The notes under the pieces: model-generated
The model's input: only the letters and a program-made list of their open reading frames with translations
Databases searched by the model: none
Told to the model about the DNA's origin: nothing
Translations under genes and position numbers: made by a program
Source: a virus
Strand: one strand, 5' to 3'
Length of the DNA stretch: 35,632 nucleotides
IMG/VR virus record: IMGVR_UViG_3300011114_000234
Location: 1 to 35,632 of that record
Part shown: positions 14,914-21,452 of the stretch, in pieces
How the letters are laid out: every line of letters starts with the position of its first letter
Position numbering within the stretch: position 1 is the stretch's first letter

Positions 14914-16970
14914 TGGCTACATCTAACATTGAGCGCGTGCAAGAGAACGTGCGCAGAATGCAGGCCCAGAATGCAACTGAGGCCGATGTTGTTGGATACC
15001 TAAAAACTGAGGGTTACACCCCAACACGGTTTGAGTCAGCAGTCGCCAGCGCCAAAAAGGTTGGCGGCCCACCCATTGATGCAGGCTTTGGCCGGTCCTT
15101 ACTTCAAGGCTTGACGTTCAACACTGCTGACGAGATTGAGGCCGCAATGCGTGCCTTAATGTCCAAAGGCATGAGCGCTTTTGATGCCCAGCAGACCTTG
15201 AGTGGTTTGGTGACTGGTCAGGCACCGCAGTCGCAATACGAGAAAGAACTGGCCAGAGTCCGCGCTGGAATCAAGCAGTACGAGGAACAGTACCCTGGCC
15301 GCGCCTTCACGGGTGAGCTTGTCGGCGGTTTGCTGCCTACGGCTGCGGCCTTGATTGCAGCTCCATTCACTGGAGGTGCCACGGCACCCGCTGCCGCTAC
15401 CGGAGCAGCTCGCACGGCTGCTGCTTTGCCGACCCTTGGCTCAATGACTCTCAGAGGTCTGGGCTATGGCGCTGCATCAGGTGCGGCTGCCGGGGCTGGC
15501 GGTGCCACTGGCGGCCCTGAGAGCAGGGTCATGGGTGGACTTGTTGGCGCTGGGTTTGGTGGTGTTCTTGGTGCTGCTGCACCGACAGTGACCAGTGCCA
15601 TTGGTAGTGGTGTAGGTAAATTTACACAGGCCGTTGGCATGACGCAACCTGTTGACGCTGCCACCAAGGCGCGTGAACTGATCGCCAAAAAGTTGGCCCA
15701 AGAGGGTCTTTCACCAGATGAGTTGGCGGCACGCCAGGCTGCCGTGGTGCGTACCCTGGGGGCCAGAGATGAGACGCTGGCTGACATTGGTGGTGAGGCC
15801 ATGCGCCGCCTGGCACGCGGGTCAATGGCAATCCCACAAGGCGCACAGACAGAGGTGCGTCAGATGCTGACCGAGCGTGCAGCAGGCGCTGGGCCGCGCA
15901 TTACTCAAGACATTACTGACTTGACGGCCATTGGTGCGCGTGACATTGGTGAGGTGGCAGATGAGATCATTCAGCGCAGATCTTTGTTGGCCTCTCCACT
16001 GTATAAGCAAGCATATGATGCCGGTCAGATCAATTCATTTGCCATTGACAATTTGCTGAAAAAGTCGAAAGACATTCAGTACGCCATTAGTGAGGCTCGC
16101 AGACTGCCTGAGTATGCAGATCTGCCAGACAACTCAATGCTGATGTTGGATAAGGCTTACAAGTATGTTGGTGGTCTTGCAAACAATGCCAAGTTATCTG
16201 GCAAAACATCACAGGCTGATGATTTAAATAATTTGCGTATATCTTTGCGCAATGCCATCACAGATCAAGTGCCTGTTTACGGCAAAGCTCTGGATACGTT
16301 CTCCAGCGAATCCCTACTCAAAGACGCGCTTGAGCTGGGTTCAAAGAACTTCTTGAAGAAGACCCCGGCAGAGATCAACCGTGAGATCAAGAAATTCCCA
16401 GGGGATGCCGAGCAGCAGATGTATCGCCTTGGCGCGGTTCAGTCTTTGCGTGACGAGATTTATGGGATGCGCGAGACGGCCAACATCGCTGACAAATTCC
16501 TCAACTCGCGTGAGATGCGTGACCGTATGCGCACTGTTTTCAACTCGCAAGGCGAGTACGAGGCATTCATCAAGAACTTGGAGCGTGAGCGCCAGATGGC
16601 CGTGACCAGGGGGAAAATTGAGGGGAATTCAGTTACCACTCCATTGGCTCAAGATGTTGCCGAAATAACTGCTCAGTCACCATCAGAGATGCTGCAAGCC
16701 GGTGCCCAGATGGTTGGTGGCAATATCACTGGTGGTGCTATGAACTTGATGCGCCAACTTGGACCACGTCTGCAAGGCATGAATGAGAATGTGGCAGAGC
16801 AAGTGGCTCGCAGCGTGCTTGACCCGAGGTTCATGCAACAGCAAGAATTCTTGTTGGGCTTGACCCCACTCATGGATCAACTGCGTCAGCGTGCGCTGCA
16901 ACAGCAAACCCGTGCTGCTGGGACCTCCACCAGCGCAGGCCAATTGGTTCCCGGCTTACTGGCAGACTAA
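14913..16970 (+). CDS. Internal virion (DNA-ejection) protein C, large
   Basis: A 685-residue protein, the longest of the ejection series. It begins with a helical segment (IERVQENVRRMQAQNATEAD, VVGYLKTEGYTPTRFES). Around residues 130-230 there are several Gly/Ala-rich hydrophobic stretches (GELVGGLLPTAAALIAAPF, GLVGAGFGGVLGAAAPTV) that could insert in membranes. The remainder is mainly helical and charged (MRRLARGSMAIPQG, SLLKDALELGSKNFLKKTPA). Such a mix is usual for proteins that line the periplasmic channel during podovirus DNA entry. I see no convincing lytic transglycosylase motif, so wall degradation during entry would have to come from elsewhere. Confidence 0.7.
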   Translation: MATSNIERVQENVRRMQAQNATEADVVGYLKTEGYTPTRFESAVASAKKVGGPPIDAGFGRSLLQGLTFNTADEIEAAMRALMSKGMSAFDAQQTLSGLVTGQAPQSQYEKELARVRAGIKQYEEQYPGRAFTGELVGGLLPTAAALIAAPFTGGATAPAAATGAARTAAALPTLGSMTLRGLGYGAASGAAAGAGGATGGPESRVMGGLVGAGFGGVLGAAAPTVTSAIGSGVGKFTQAVGMTQPVDAATKARELIAKKLAQEGLSPDELAARQAAVVRTLGARDETLADIGGEAMRRLARGSMAIPQGAQTEVRQMLTERAAGAGPRITQDITDLTAIGARDIGEVADEIIQRRSLLASPLYKQAYDAGQINSFAIDNLLKKSKDIQYAISEARRLPEYADLPDNSMLMLDKAYKYVGGLANNAKLSGKTSQADDLNNLRISLRNAITDQVPVYGKALDTFSSESLLKDALELGSKNFLKKTPAEINREIKKFPGDAEQQMYRLGAVQSLRDEIYGMRETANIADKFLNSREMRDRMRTVFNSQGEYEAFIKNLERERQMAVTRGKIEGNSVTTPLAQDVAEITAQSPSEMLQAGAQMVGGNITGGAMNLMRQLGPRLQGMNENVAEQVARSVLDPRFMQQQEFLLGLTPLMDQLRQRALQQQTRAAGTSTSAGQLVPGLLAD

Positions 16971-16976
16971 GGTGCA

Positions 16977-18209
16977 ATGATGGCGACAGAGGCATACACA
17001 GGAAACCCGAACATCGCAAGACAGGGTGCCAGAGCGCGTCAGATCGCCCAGGCACGCAATGTTTCAGACATTGCTGACCCGCGCACCTACGGGTTCATGC
17101 AGGGCCTTCTAGGCTCCACGCCTGACGAGTTGGGTTACAGCATATTCGATGACCCAGAGACAAGACGAGCTGCCCAGCAAGCTGCGGAAGTTGGCCTTGT
17201 TGGCGGTGGTCTGCTGCAAGCGATACCAGTCATTGGCCCAGCGTTGAAGGGTTATGGTCGCCTGGCTGCTGGTCAGGTCAACCGGGCCATGATGGGTGAA
17301 GGTGGTTTGCTGGGTCCGATCACGCCGCAGCCAATGTATGTTGTGCCGCCTGGGAAGAGTATTAATCCACTTAATCTGAACAAAGGAATTTACAAACCAG
17401 AGTTAACGATGGAGGAAATGCTCAAGGTCAAAGACATTCCTACTGTTGATCGAGTGAAGCAATCAATTGATTTGGTTGGCGAAAAAGAATTTGAAAAGAT
17501 GGTTAATGCTCAGTATAAAAAATATAAACCATCAGACCAAGATCAAGAGGCAATGCTTGTTGAGTCTGTAACTCTTGACATTCTTGGAAGAGCGCAAAGA
17601 TCCCCCTACCCCCAACAGGCAGCATTAGATCTTGCGCAGCAACGGGCCGCACTGCCTGTCAGTGAAGGTGGTTTAGGTTTGCCAGCGAACAATACGCCTG
17701 AGATGAGAGCGCAGGCGATGGGGTTTGATACCCCTGTTTATCATGCAACTGATGTTAATTTCACTTCAATAAATCCATCTGTCAAAGGAAAATATGGCGC
17801 TGGTGTTTATACAGCTACAACACCAAAATATGCGGAAATATATGCACAAGGTGAAAACGCAAGAACTCTTCCTTTAATGGCAAGAGGAAAATTAGCAAGT
17901 GATGATGAAAGAATTGCAATTGCAGATCAGATGCTTGAACAATATCAAACCAAAGAAGGTATGGATGTTCCTCTTTGGAAAAAAATGACAAAAGAAGAAT
18001 TAGCTAATAGAGGATATACAGGCGTAAGTATTGGAAAAGAAAGATTAATGTTCAACCCATCTGATTTACGCTCACGTTTTGCCGCATTTGACCCATTCCG
18101 CAAAGATGTGGCAACTGCAACGGCAATGGGGGTTGCACTGCCAGATCTGCTGGCAGCAGAACCTACGCCGCAACCTCAATCATCTGGGTTGCTATATCCA
18201 TTCCCATAA
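16977..18209 (+). CDS. Ejection-type protein with C-terminal ADP-ribosyltransferase-like domain
   Basis: A 410-residue protein. Residues about 1-120 (ADPRTYGFMQGLLGSTPDEL, LLQAIPVIGPALKGYG, GEGGLLGPITPQPM) match a family of virion-associated proteins at the end of ejection operons. From about residue 250 (PVYHATDVNFTSINPS, GKYGAGVYTATTPKYAEIYA) to 385 (FNPSDLRSRFAAFDPF) it carries the pattern of ART-type toxin and polyvalent-protein domains: H in YHAT, the G-GVY strand for NAD binding, and the RSRFAAFDP ending. The catalytic Glu is not certain by eye. DNA of about 17345-18060 is clearly richer in A/T than the flanks, suggesting the domain was acquired. If packaged, it could modify host proteins at infection. 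Its last 34 bases overlap the convergent gene at 18176-18568. Start could be Met-2 (16980). Confidence 0.7.
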   Translation: MMATEAYTGNPNIARQGARARQIAQARNVSDIADPRTYGFMQGLLGSTPDELGYSIFDDPETRRAAQQAAEVGLVGGGLLQAIPVIGPALKGYGRLAAGQVNRAMMGEGGLLGPITPQPMYVVPPGKSINPLNLNKGIYKPELTMEEMLKVKDIPTVDRVKQSIDLVGEKEFEKMVNAQYKKYKPSDQDQEAMLVESVTLDILGRAQRSPYPQQAALDLAQQRAALPVSEGGLGLPANNTPEMRAQAMGFDTPVYHATDVNFTSINPSVKGKYGAGVYTATTPKYAEIYAQGENARTLPLMARGKLASDDERIAIADQMLEQYQTKEGMDVPLWKKMTKEELANRGYTGVSIGKERLMFNPSDLRSRFAAFDPFRKDVATATAMGVALPDLLAAEPTPQPQSSGLLYPFP

Positions 18210-18568
18210 AAAGCCGCCACCAGCGGATCACGTTTAATCTTTACTCTGCGGCCACGCTGCCGGGCCATTCTGAATGCCTTGTCATCGAGTGACTCTTTGC
18301 GCCGCCACTTGCGCACTCTGTCTGTTGAGCTGACAGGTGGCTGCCTCACGGCATCAACCCCGATGCCATACCGATAGACGGCCACAGGGTTGTGGTATCC
18401 ATCGAGCTTGACCCACTGCTGGATATGGACCAGGTTATCGTCTCTGAGTCTTTTAACCAGCATCCTGGCCGACCTGGGCGTGCAATAGATCGTCTCAGCA
18501 ATCTCTGTCGTGGTCATGCCAATGTCAGTGATTGCCTTGATGAGACGTGGCAGCCGGGTTGATTTCAT
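18176..18568 (-). CDS. Winged-helix DNA-binding protein, last gene of the early operon
   Basis: A 130-residue basic protein. Residues about 8-60 (LIKAITDIGMTTTEIAETIY, PRSARMLVKRLRDDNLVHI) form a helix-turn-helix with a wing, as in phage MarR/GntR-like regulators. The middle (GYHNPVAVYRYGIG) is a beta hairpin typical of the wing. The C-terminal half is strongly basic (RVRKWRRKESLDD, RQRGRRVKIKRDP), which suggests nucleic-acid binding. It may regulate late or early transcription; no target is visible. Its start overlaps the preceding stop (ATGA). The 3' end runs 34 bases into the opposite-strand ART-domain gene. Confidence 0.75.
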   Translation of the reverse strand: MKSTRLPRLIKAITDIGMTTTEIAETIYCTPRSARMLVKRLRDDNLVHIQQWVKLDGYHNPVAVYRYGIGVDAVRQPPVSSTDRVRKWRRKESLDDKAFRMARQRGRRVKIKRDPLVAAFYGNGYSNPDD

Positions 18569-18834
18569 TTGGCAGCGGCAATGACTTCAAGCTCAAGGTC
18601 TTTGACCCTCTCGCGCAAGAGCTGGTTTTCATGCTCCATGTCCCGGTACTTGCGCTCCATGCGCTCACGGGTGAATGTCTCGCCATGAACGTACCCGATC
18701 AAGGTGCCATTGGTGATGGCCTTGCGAATGAGTTGCTCATACTCATGGCGGTTCAGCATGACCCCTGCCATGCCGCCAGGGGCACGCATCTTGTTGACCT
18801 CGAGGTCGATCTGGTTTTGCATGGATTCGCTCAT
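18565..18834 (-). CDS. Small coiled-coil protein of unknown function
   Basis: An 89-residue cytosolic protein. The N-terminal part (NQIDLEVNKMRAPGGMAGVM) is followed by a helix and a C-terminal heptad-type coiled coil (ERKYRDMEHENQLLRERVKD), which suggests an oligomer. I do not recognise the family. GAGGGAACA precedes the ATG. Both ends overlap neighbours by four bases (ATGA), so it is translated with the small genes on either side, the last of which is a winged-helix protein. Confidence 0.7.
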   Translation of the reverse strand: MSESMQNQIDLEVNKMRAPGGMAGVMLNRHEYEQLIRKAITNGTLIGYVHGETFTRERMERKYRDMEHENQLLRERVKDLELEVIAAAK

Positions 18835-19046
18835 TGTTCCCTCGCTTTCAGCATGGCGTCTGCCATCGCGTATGCGTACTCAGCCGCTTTTTCAACGGGG
18901 CTACCAAGGGCGGTTCCCTGAGACTGAGCAAGCAGCCCTTGCATCGCTTTGGCTGCAAAGTAATCGCGCAAGGTCATGCCTTGAAATGCTGCCGCATGAC
19001 CGGCGCCTGTTTCTGGAAACACTGGAAATGCTGGATCGTTGTTCAT
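18831..19046 (-). CDS. Small conserved phage protein with MTLRDYFAAKAM motif
   Basis: A 71-residue protein. The ATG at 19046 is chosen over one at 19070 because GGAGGG lies seven bases upstream of it and because the family starts with MNND. The central GMTLRDYFAAKAMQGLLA is the hallmark of a small protein family found in many phages and prophages of Burkholderiales and other Proteobacteria, always without known function. A short helix (EKAAEYAYAMADAMLKARE) closes the protein. Family presence supports a proteobacterial host. Ends in ATGA overlap with the next gene; starts two bases after the previous stop. Confidence 0.8.
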   Translation of the reverse strand: MNNDPAFPVFPETGAGHAAAFQGMTLRDYFAAKAMQGLLAQSQGTALGSPVEKAAEYAYAMADAMLKAREQ

Positions 19047-19048
19047 GC

Positions 19049-19234
19049 TTAAACCCTCCAAACCAAACAATCCAATGCCACCACGATCAGGCCAATGAGA
19101 CTGATCACGCGAATGATCTTCTCAGCGGTGCTGCACTCATGGACGTGGATCTCAATGGCCGCGCCATTCTCAAGTGAGTTGGGAAAGGCCTCTGTGAAGG
19201 TCCTGGGGAATTTTCGGGTTGTGTTGTTTTCCAT
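19049..19234 (-). CDS. Small C-tail-anchored membrane protein
   Basis: A 61-residue protein. The ATG at 19234 has AAGGAG seven bases upstream, so the longer in-frame version starting at 19333 is rejected. About 38 soluble residues (RKFPRTFTEAFPNSLENGAA, IEIHVHECSTAEK) precede one membrane helix at the end (IIRVISLIGLIVVALDCLVW). The orientation is probably N-in, with almost no residues outside. The family is unknown to me. Tiny membrane proteins in early operons often interfere with host envelope functions or exclude other phages, but there is no direct evidence here. Confidence 0.7.
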   Translation of the reverse strand: MENNTTRKFPRTFTEAFPNSLENGAAIEIHVHECSTAEKIIRVISLIGLIVVALDCLVWRV

Positions 19235-19263
19235 GATGGGACTCCTTTTGGTTGGTTGCGTGA

Positions 19264-19440
19264 TCAAATGACACCTCTCATTTCTTGAGGCATCACGCCT
19301 CTCATTTCCCAGCCTGCCAGGAAATAATTCCATCTGCCCTGCATGGCGGGATTAGAGTACTTGTCGCCTGTCATGGCCAGGTCGGCCTCGGTGTAGCCTT
19401 TTGATGACATCAGTGCGTGGAAAACTTGTCGTGCTTTCAT
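19264..19440 (-). CDS. Short conserved phage protein, 58 residues
   Basis: A 58-residue protein. It starts MKARQVFHALMSSKGYTEAD, continues with a TGDKYSNPAMQGRWNYFLAG segment and ends PQEMRGVI. The phrase NPAMQGRWNYFLAGWEM gives it a compact, Trp-rich amphipathic middle. It resembles small proteins common in phages of Proteobacteria but I cannot name a function. The ATG overlaps the preceding stop (ATGA), strong support for a real gene despite its size. A 29-base gap separates it from the next gene, which has its own binding site. Confidence 0.7.
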   Translation of the reverse strand: MKARQVFHALMSSKGYTEADLAMTGDKYSNPAMQGRWNYFLAGWEMRGVMPQEMRGVI

Positions 19441-19829
19441 GTGTTTTCCTTTATGCCGTGTGCGGCTTCAATCTGTCGCACCCATGTTTTGCATTGCTCT
19501 TGGCTTAACCAATTGGGGCAGTTCATGTAAATCTGCTCATCTGTCAGCGGCTTGCGCTGTGGTGGGGATGTGTAGAGCGGTTGTGGTTTGCTGTAAATGA
19601 CATTTGGTTTGTTCAGCCACATTAATTCGCCGTGCGTCCCAATACACGCCACAGGCTCTTGCTCAATCTCTTGCCCAAGCCTTTGCACTTCACGCATGGC
19701 GTGTTCTGCCAATGCTTCATTGAGGGCAGACCTTACTTTCGCTCGTAGTTCGGCATATCCGTCATCCGTGTGGTGCATGGTCGCCAAATCAAGCGCCAGC
19801 TTCATGGCATTTAGTTGTTGTGGTGTCAT
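19437..19829 (-). CDS. Modular early protein with a PQRxxLTDEQI-type C-terminal module
   Basis: A 130-residue protein from ATG 19829, which overlaps the previous stop (ATGA); the longer in-frame start at 19862 is rejected. The N-terminal half (TPQQLNAMKLALDLATMHHT, ALNEALAEHAMREVQRLGQE) is helical. The second half carries EPVACIGTHGELMWLN, then PLYTSPPQRKPLTDEQIY and a final helix. Phage and prophage proteins of Burkholderiales often combine an EPVA...PLYT.PPQR segment with LTDEEI-type helices; function unknown. A related module occurs at 20238-20486, so this operon has two family members. Confidence 0.75.
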   Translation of the reverse strand: MTPQQLNAMKLALDLATMHHTDDGYAELRAKVRSALNEALAEHAMREVQRLGQEIEQEPVACIGTHGELMWLNKPNVIYSKPQPLYTSPPQRKPLTDEQIYMNCPNWLSQEQCKTWVRQIEAAHGIKENT

Positions 19830-20095
19830 GCTTGTCCCCTTGCTTCGATTGCCTCTATACACGCCGCAACAGCATGACGCTCCTTAAAACTTGACAATGG
19901 TTGCCCAGTGGCATATTTAGAAGACAAAAAAACTTTGAACAACTTTTTGCACTCTTTCACACACCTCTCACGCTCTATTGCTGTGGCTTTTTCTTCAACC
20001 AATGCGGCAAACTCTTCAGCCGCCTTTAGCCAGTGTGGGTGCTGTATTGGAAAACCAACCTGCTTTGCAAGTGCAATGATTTCATCTTGTGTCAT
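19826..20095 (-). CDS. Small helical early protein of a common phage family
   Basis: An 89-residue soluble protein. The start MTQDEIIALAKQVGF and the helix AAEEFAALVEEKATAIERER followed by CVKECKKLF, and the ending ACIEAIEARGQA, fit a family widespread in betaproteobacterial phages (opening like MTxxEIIxMAREAGF, middle LxxFAxLVxxxERExC). Two conserved Cys (VKECKK region) are present. No function is known. AAGGAG lies seven bases before the ATG, and both ends overlap neighbouring genes by four bases. Confidence 0.75.
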   Translation of the reverse strand: MTQDEIIALAKQVGFPIQHPHWLKAAEEFAALVEEKATAIERERCVKECKKLFKVFLSSKYATGQPLSSFKERHAVAACIEAIEARGQA

Positions 20096-20241
20096 AACTT
20101 CACTCCTTCATACCAACCCTCGACATATGCCTCATGGAATCCCCAAGCGAATAGCCAAGTCCAACTGAGCTTTTCATCGCGGGGGTAAGTAATCTTGGCC
20201 ATCAACAGGCACAAGTCTTTGCTTGGTGGCGGCGCTTTCAT
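20092..20241 (-). CDS. Very small Trp-rich protein, 49 residues
   Basis: A 49-residue protein beginning MKAPPPSKDLCLLMAKITYP, then DEKLSWTWLFAWGFHEAYVE and ending GWYEGVKL. It has five Trp and many aromatic residues but no clear membrane helix; the middle could be an amphipathic or membrane-surface helix. It starts in an ATGA overlap with the previous gene and ends in an ATGA overlap with the next, which is good evidence that it is translated. Family and function are unknown. Confidence 0.65.
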   Translation of the reverse strand: MKAPPPSKDLCLLMAKITYPRDEKLSWTWLFAWGFHEAYVEGWYEGVKL

Positions 20242-20486
20242 TGGTTGCGCTCCTTTAATGCTTGTTCAATGGATCTCGCAAATCGCACTCTAAAGTTTGG
20301 CACTACCCCAACAAAATTTTCGTTTGCGACCTTATCGGCAATGGTTTCAATCTCCTCATCAGTCAGCCCAACCCATGTGCGCTTTAAACACAGAGGCCAC
20401 ACTTGACCAAGCGGGGTGAACAAAGGGCAGTCTCTGTCTGTGCTGACCACGCCATTAGACGGGTCATGCCATGCAATTGGTTTCAT
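20238..20486 (-). CDS. Early protein with LTDEEI-type C-terminal module
   Basis: An 82-residue protein. The ATG at 20486 has AAGGAG nine bases upstream and follows a 38-base gap, so the longer in-frame start at 20573, which would run back into the previous gene, is rejected. The N-terminal part (KPIAWHDPSNGVVSTDRDCP) resembles the EPVAW...-type lead of this family, and the C-terminal module (RTWVGLTDEEIETIADKVAN ... RSIEQALKERN) matches many betaproteobacterial phage proteins. It shares the LTDE-Q/E-I module with the protein at 19437-19829. Function unknown. Confidence 0.75.
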   Translation of the reverse strand: MKPIAWHDPSNGVVSTDRDCPLFTPLGQVWPLCLKRTWVGLTDEEIETIADKVANENFVGVVPNFRVRFARSIEQALKERNQ

Positions 20487-20524
20487 TGATTCTTGCTCCT
20501 TAATTTGTTTCTTGCGCCAGCCAC

Positions 20525-20632
20525 TCACAGCGCGTGATACCCATAAAGGAAAAGCTCCACGGCCACCCGGCACAGGAACCCGATGAATGGCAGCATCACC
20601 GCCAAGAAAACACCAAACCTAAATGCGCTCAT
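20525..20632 (-). CDS. Tiny single-TM protein, 35 residues
   Basis: A 35-residue protein: MSAFRFGVFLAVMLPFIGFL, then CRVAVELFLYGYHAL. Most of it is one hydrophobic helix (residues about 5-30) with two Arg residues positioned at the ends, so it is probably inserted in the inner membrane. AAGGAG is eight bases before the ATG, and the start overlaps the preceding stop (ATGA). Size and hydrophobicity are those of small phage membrane effectors, but I cannot name one. Confidence 0.6.
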   Translation of the reverse strand: MSAFRFGVFLAVMLPFIGFLCRVAVELFLYGYHAL

Positions 20633-20787
20633 TTGCTTTGCTCCTTATGTTTCTGAATTGACTCACGCAGCTGCTGGCGCAGCCAGTTGACGCCGCCAAG
20701 ACGTTTCCATTCAGCATAGTGCGCCGGGATCAGTCTGGCGCTCACCGTGACGGCCACACTTGTCATCTCACTCTTGGGTCTGGGCAT
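20629..20787 (-). CDS. Small basic protein, possible ribbon-helix-helix type
   Basis: A 52-residue basic protein: MPRPKSEMTSVAVTVSARLI, then PAHYAEWKRLGGVNWLRQQL and a charged helix. A short strand (VAVTVSARL) followed by two helices is the pattern of ribbon-helix-helix DNA-binding proteins, and small phage proteins with LGGxxWLR motifs exist; the assignment is tentative. A very strong binding site (GGAGGTGATC) precedes its ATG, only two bases after the previous stop, suggesting high translation. It could act as a regulator of the early operon. Confidence 0.65.
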   Translation of the reverse strand: MPRPKSEMTSVAVTVSARLIPAHYAEWKRLGGVNWLRQQLRESIQKHKEQSK

Positions 20788-20789
20788 GA

Positions 20790-21035
20790 TCACCTCCAGG
20801 CCGCGAGGGCCGTTGCAAGGTCTTTGGTGGACACGATAAGCTGATCAAGGCGCATGGACTCATCACGCACAACAAAGAGTCCAGGTCCTCGCTTGGTGCG
20901 TCCCCAGGCGTCTTTGCGGTTGACGTTTAACAACTCATTCTTGCGCACCGCGTTGTACACCTGATGGGTTGTGAACCCCTCATCGAGGCACTCGCGCATG
21001 GTCCGAGGAACCCGGCAAAAGTCACTGATCGTCAT
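20790..21035 (-). CDS. Small basic protein of unknown function
   Basis: An 81-residue protein from ATG 21035; an ATG three codons earlier (21044) is equally in frame, but AGAGG would then touch the start, whereas it is nine bases from 21035. A helical start (ISDFCRVPRTMRECLDEGFT, THQVYNAVRKNELLN) looks like a helix-turn-helix or anti-repressor-type fold, followed by KDAWGRTKRGPGLFVVRDES and a C-terminal helix. This combination suggests nucleic-acid binding, but I do not recognise the family. Its start overlaps the end of the preceding small acidic gene by 14 bases. Confidence 0.65.
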   Translation of the reverse strand: MTISDFCRVPRTMRECLDEGFTTHQVYNAVRKNELLNVNRKDAWGRTKRGPGLFVVRDESMRLDQLIVSTKDLATALAAWR

Positions 21036-21135
21036 CTTCTTCATCCTCTACTGGGGGTTCATCATCAGGGTTGTAATCTGCGCGGCGGGTGAGGATCTGT
21101 CCCCACCGCCACTCTTCATAATCTTCTTGGTACAT
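21022..21135 (-). CDS. Tiny acidic protein, 37 residues
   Basis: A 37-residue protein: MYQEDYEEWRWGQILTRRAD, then YNPDDEPPVEDEEDDDQ. The last fourteen residues are nearly all acidic. GAGAGG lies six bases before the ATG at 21135, ten bases after the previous stop. The frame is open further upstream to 21411, but that part is a shadow of the 75-residue gene. Short very acidic phage proteins can mimic DNA and block nucleases or RNA polymerase; this one is a candidate by composition only. Confidence 0.55.
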   Translation of the reverse strand: MYQEDYEEWRWGQILTRRADYNPDDEPPVEDEEDDDQ

Positions 21136-21145
21136 GGTTGGCCTC

Positions 21146-21373
21146 TCAGCGAGGCTTTGCACGCGCAATGACGGCACTGTCGATCCAGTCACCCATCTGA
21201 ATGGGCATCCACCCATTCTTTTGCTGACGACCACGGGTGAGGTTTGCCAGATGGCAATAGGTGCTGCCATTGCGCTCCGCGCCGATGCCGACAATGCGCC
21301 ATAACTCACCGGCATACACAATGATGCAGTCAACCTTGCTGCGGTCACCGATGGTTGCTTGTACTTCTGCCAT
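21146..21373 (-). CDS. First gene of the early operon, small conserved protein
   Basis: A 75-residue soluble protein. The ATG at 21373 has AGGAG seven bases upstream; an in-frame ATG at 21415 lies upstream of the expected transcription start and is rejected. The chain has a beta-rich pattern (SKVDCIIVYAGELWRIVGIG, STYCHLANLTRGRQQKNGW) like a small barrel fold, ending WIDSAVIARAKPR. I do not recognise a named family. It is the promoter-proximal gene of the minus-strand operon, about 27 bases downstream of the predicted start of transcription, so likely among the first proteins made. Confidence 0.75.
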   Translation of the reverse strand: MAEVQATIGDRSKVDCIIVYAGELWRIVGIGAERNGSTYCHLANLTRGRQQKNGWMPIQMGDWIDSAVIARAKPR

Positions 21374-21406
21374 TTCGTTTCTCCTGGTTGGGTTGTTGAT
21401 ATGCGG

Positions 21407-21434
21407 ATCATACACCGATTGACTATCTCATCAA
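21407..21434 (-). promoter_or_regulatory. Predicted early promoter for the minus-strand operon
   Basis: On the minus strand TTGATG (complement of 21429-21434) is followed after 16 bases by TATGAT (complement of 21407-21412), a five-of-six match to the sigma-70 -10 box. Transcription would begin near 21400, about 27 bases before the first gene's ATG. A small inverted repeat, TGAT-N6-ATCA, overlaps the -10 region and could be a repressor site. This is the only good promoter upstream of the fourteen-gene operon. Confidence 0.6.
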
Positions 21435-21446
21435 ATCCCCTACGCT
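21419..21446 (+). promoter_or_regulatory. Predicted plus-strand promoter for the candidate control RNA
   Basis: TTGACT at 21419-21424 (five of six to the -35 consensus) is followed by 16 bases and TACGCT at 21441-21446 (weak -10). It overlaps the divergent minus-strand promoter at 21407-21434, so the two would compete for polymerase. Transcription from it would start at about 21453 and meet the hairpins and terminator ending at 21572. Confidence 0.4.
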
Positions 21447-21452
21447 ACACTC

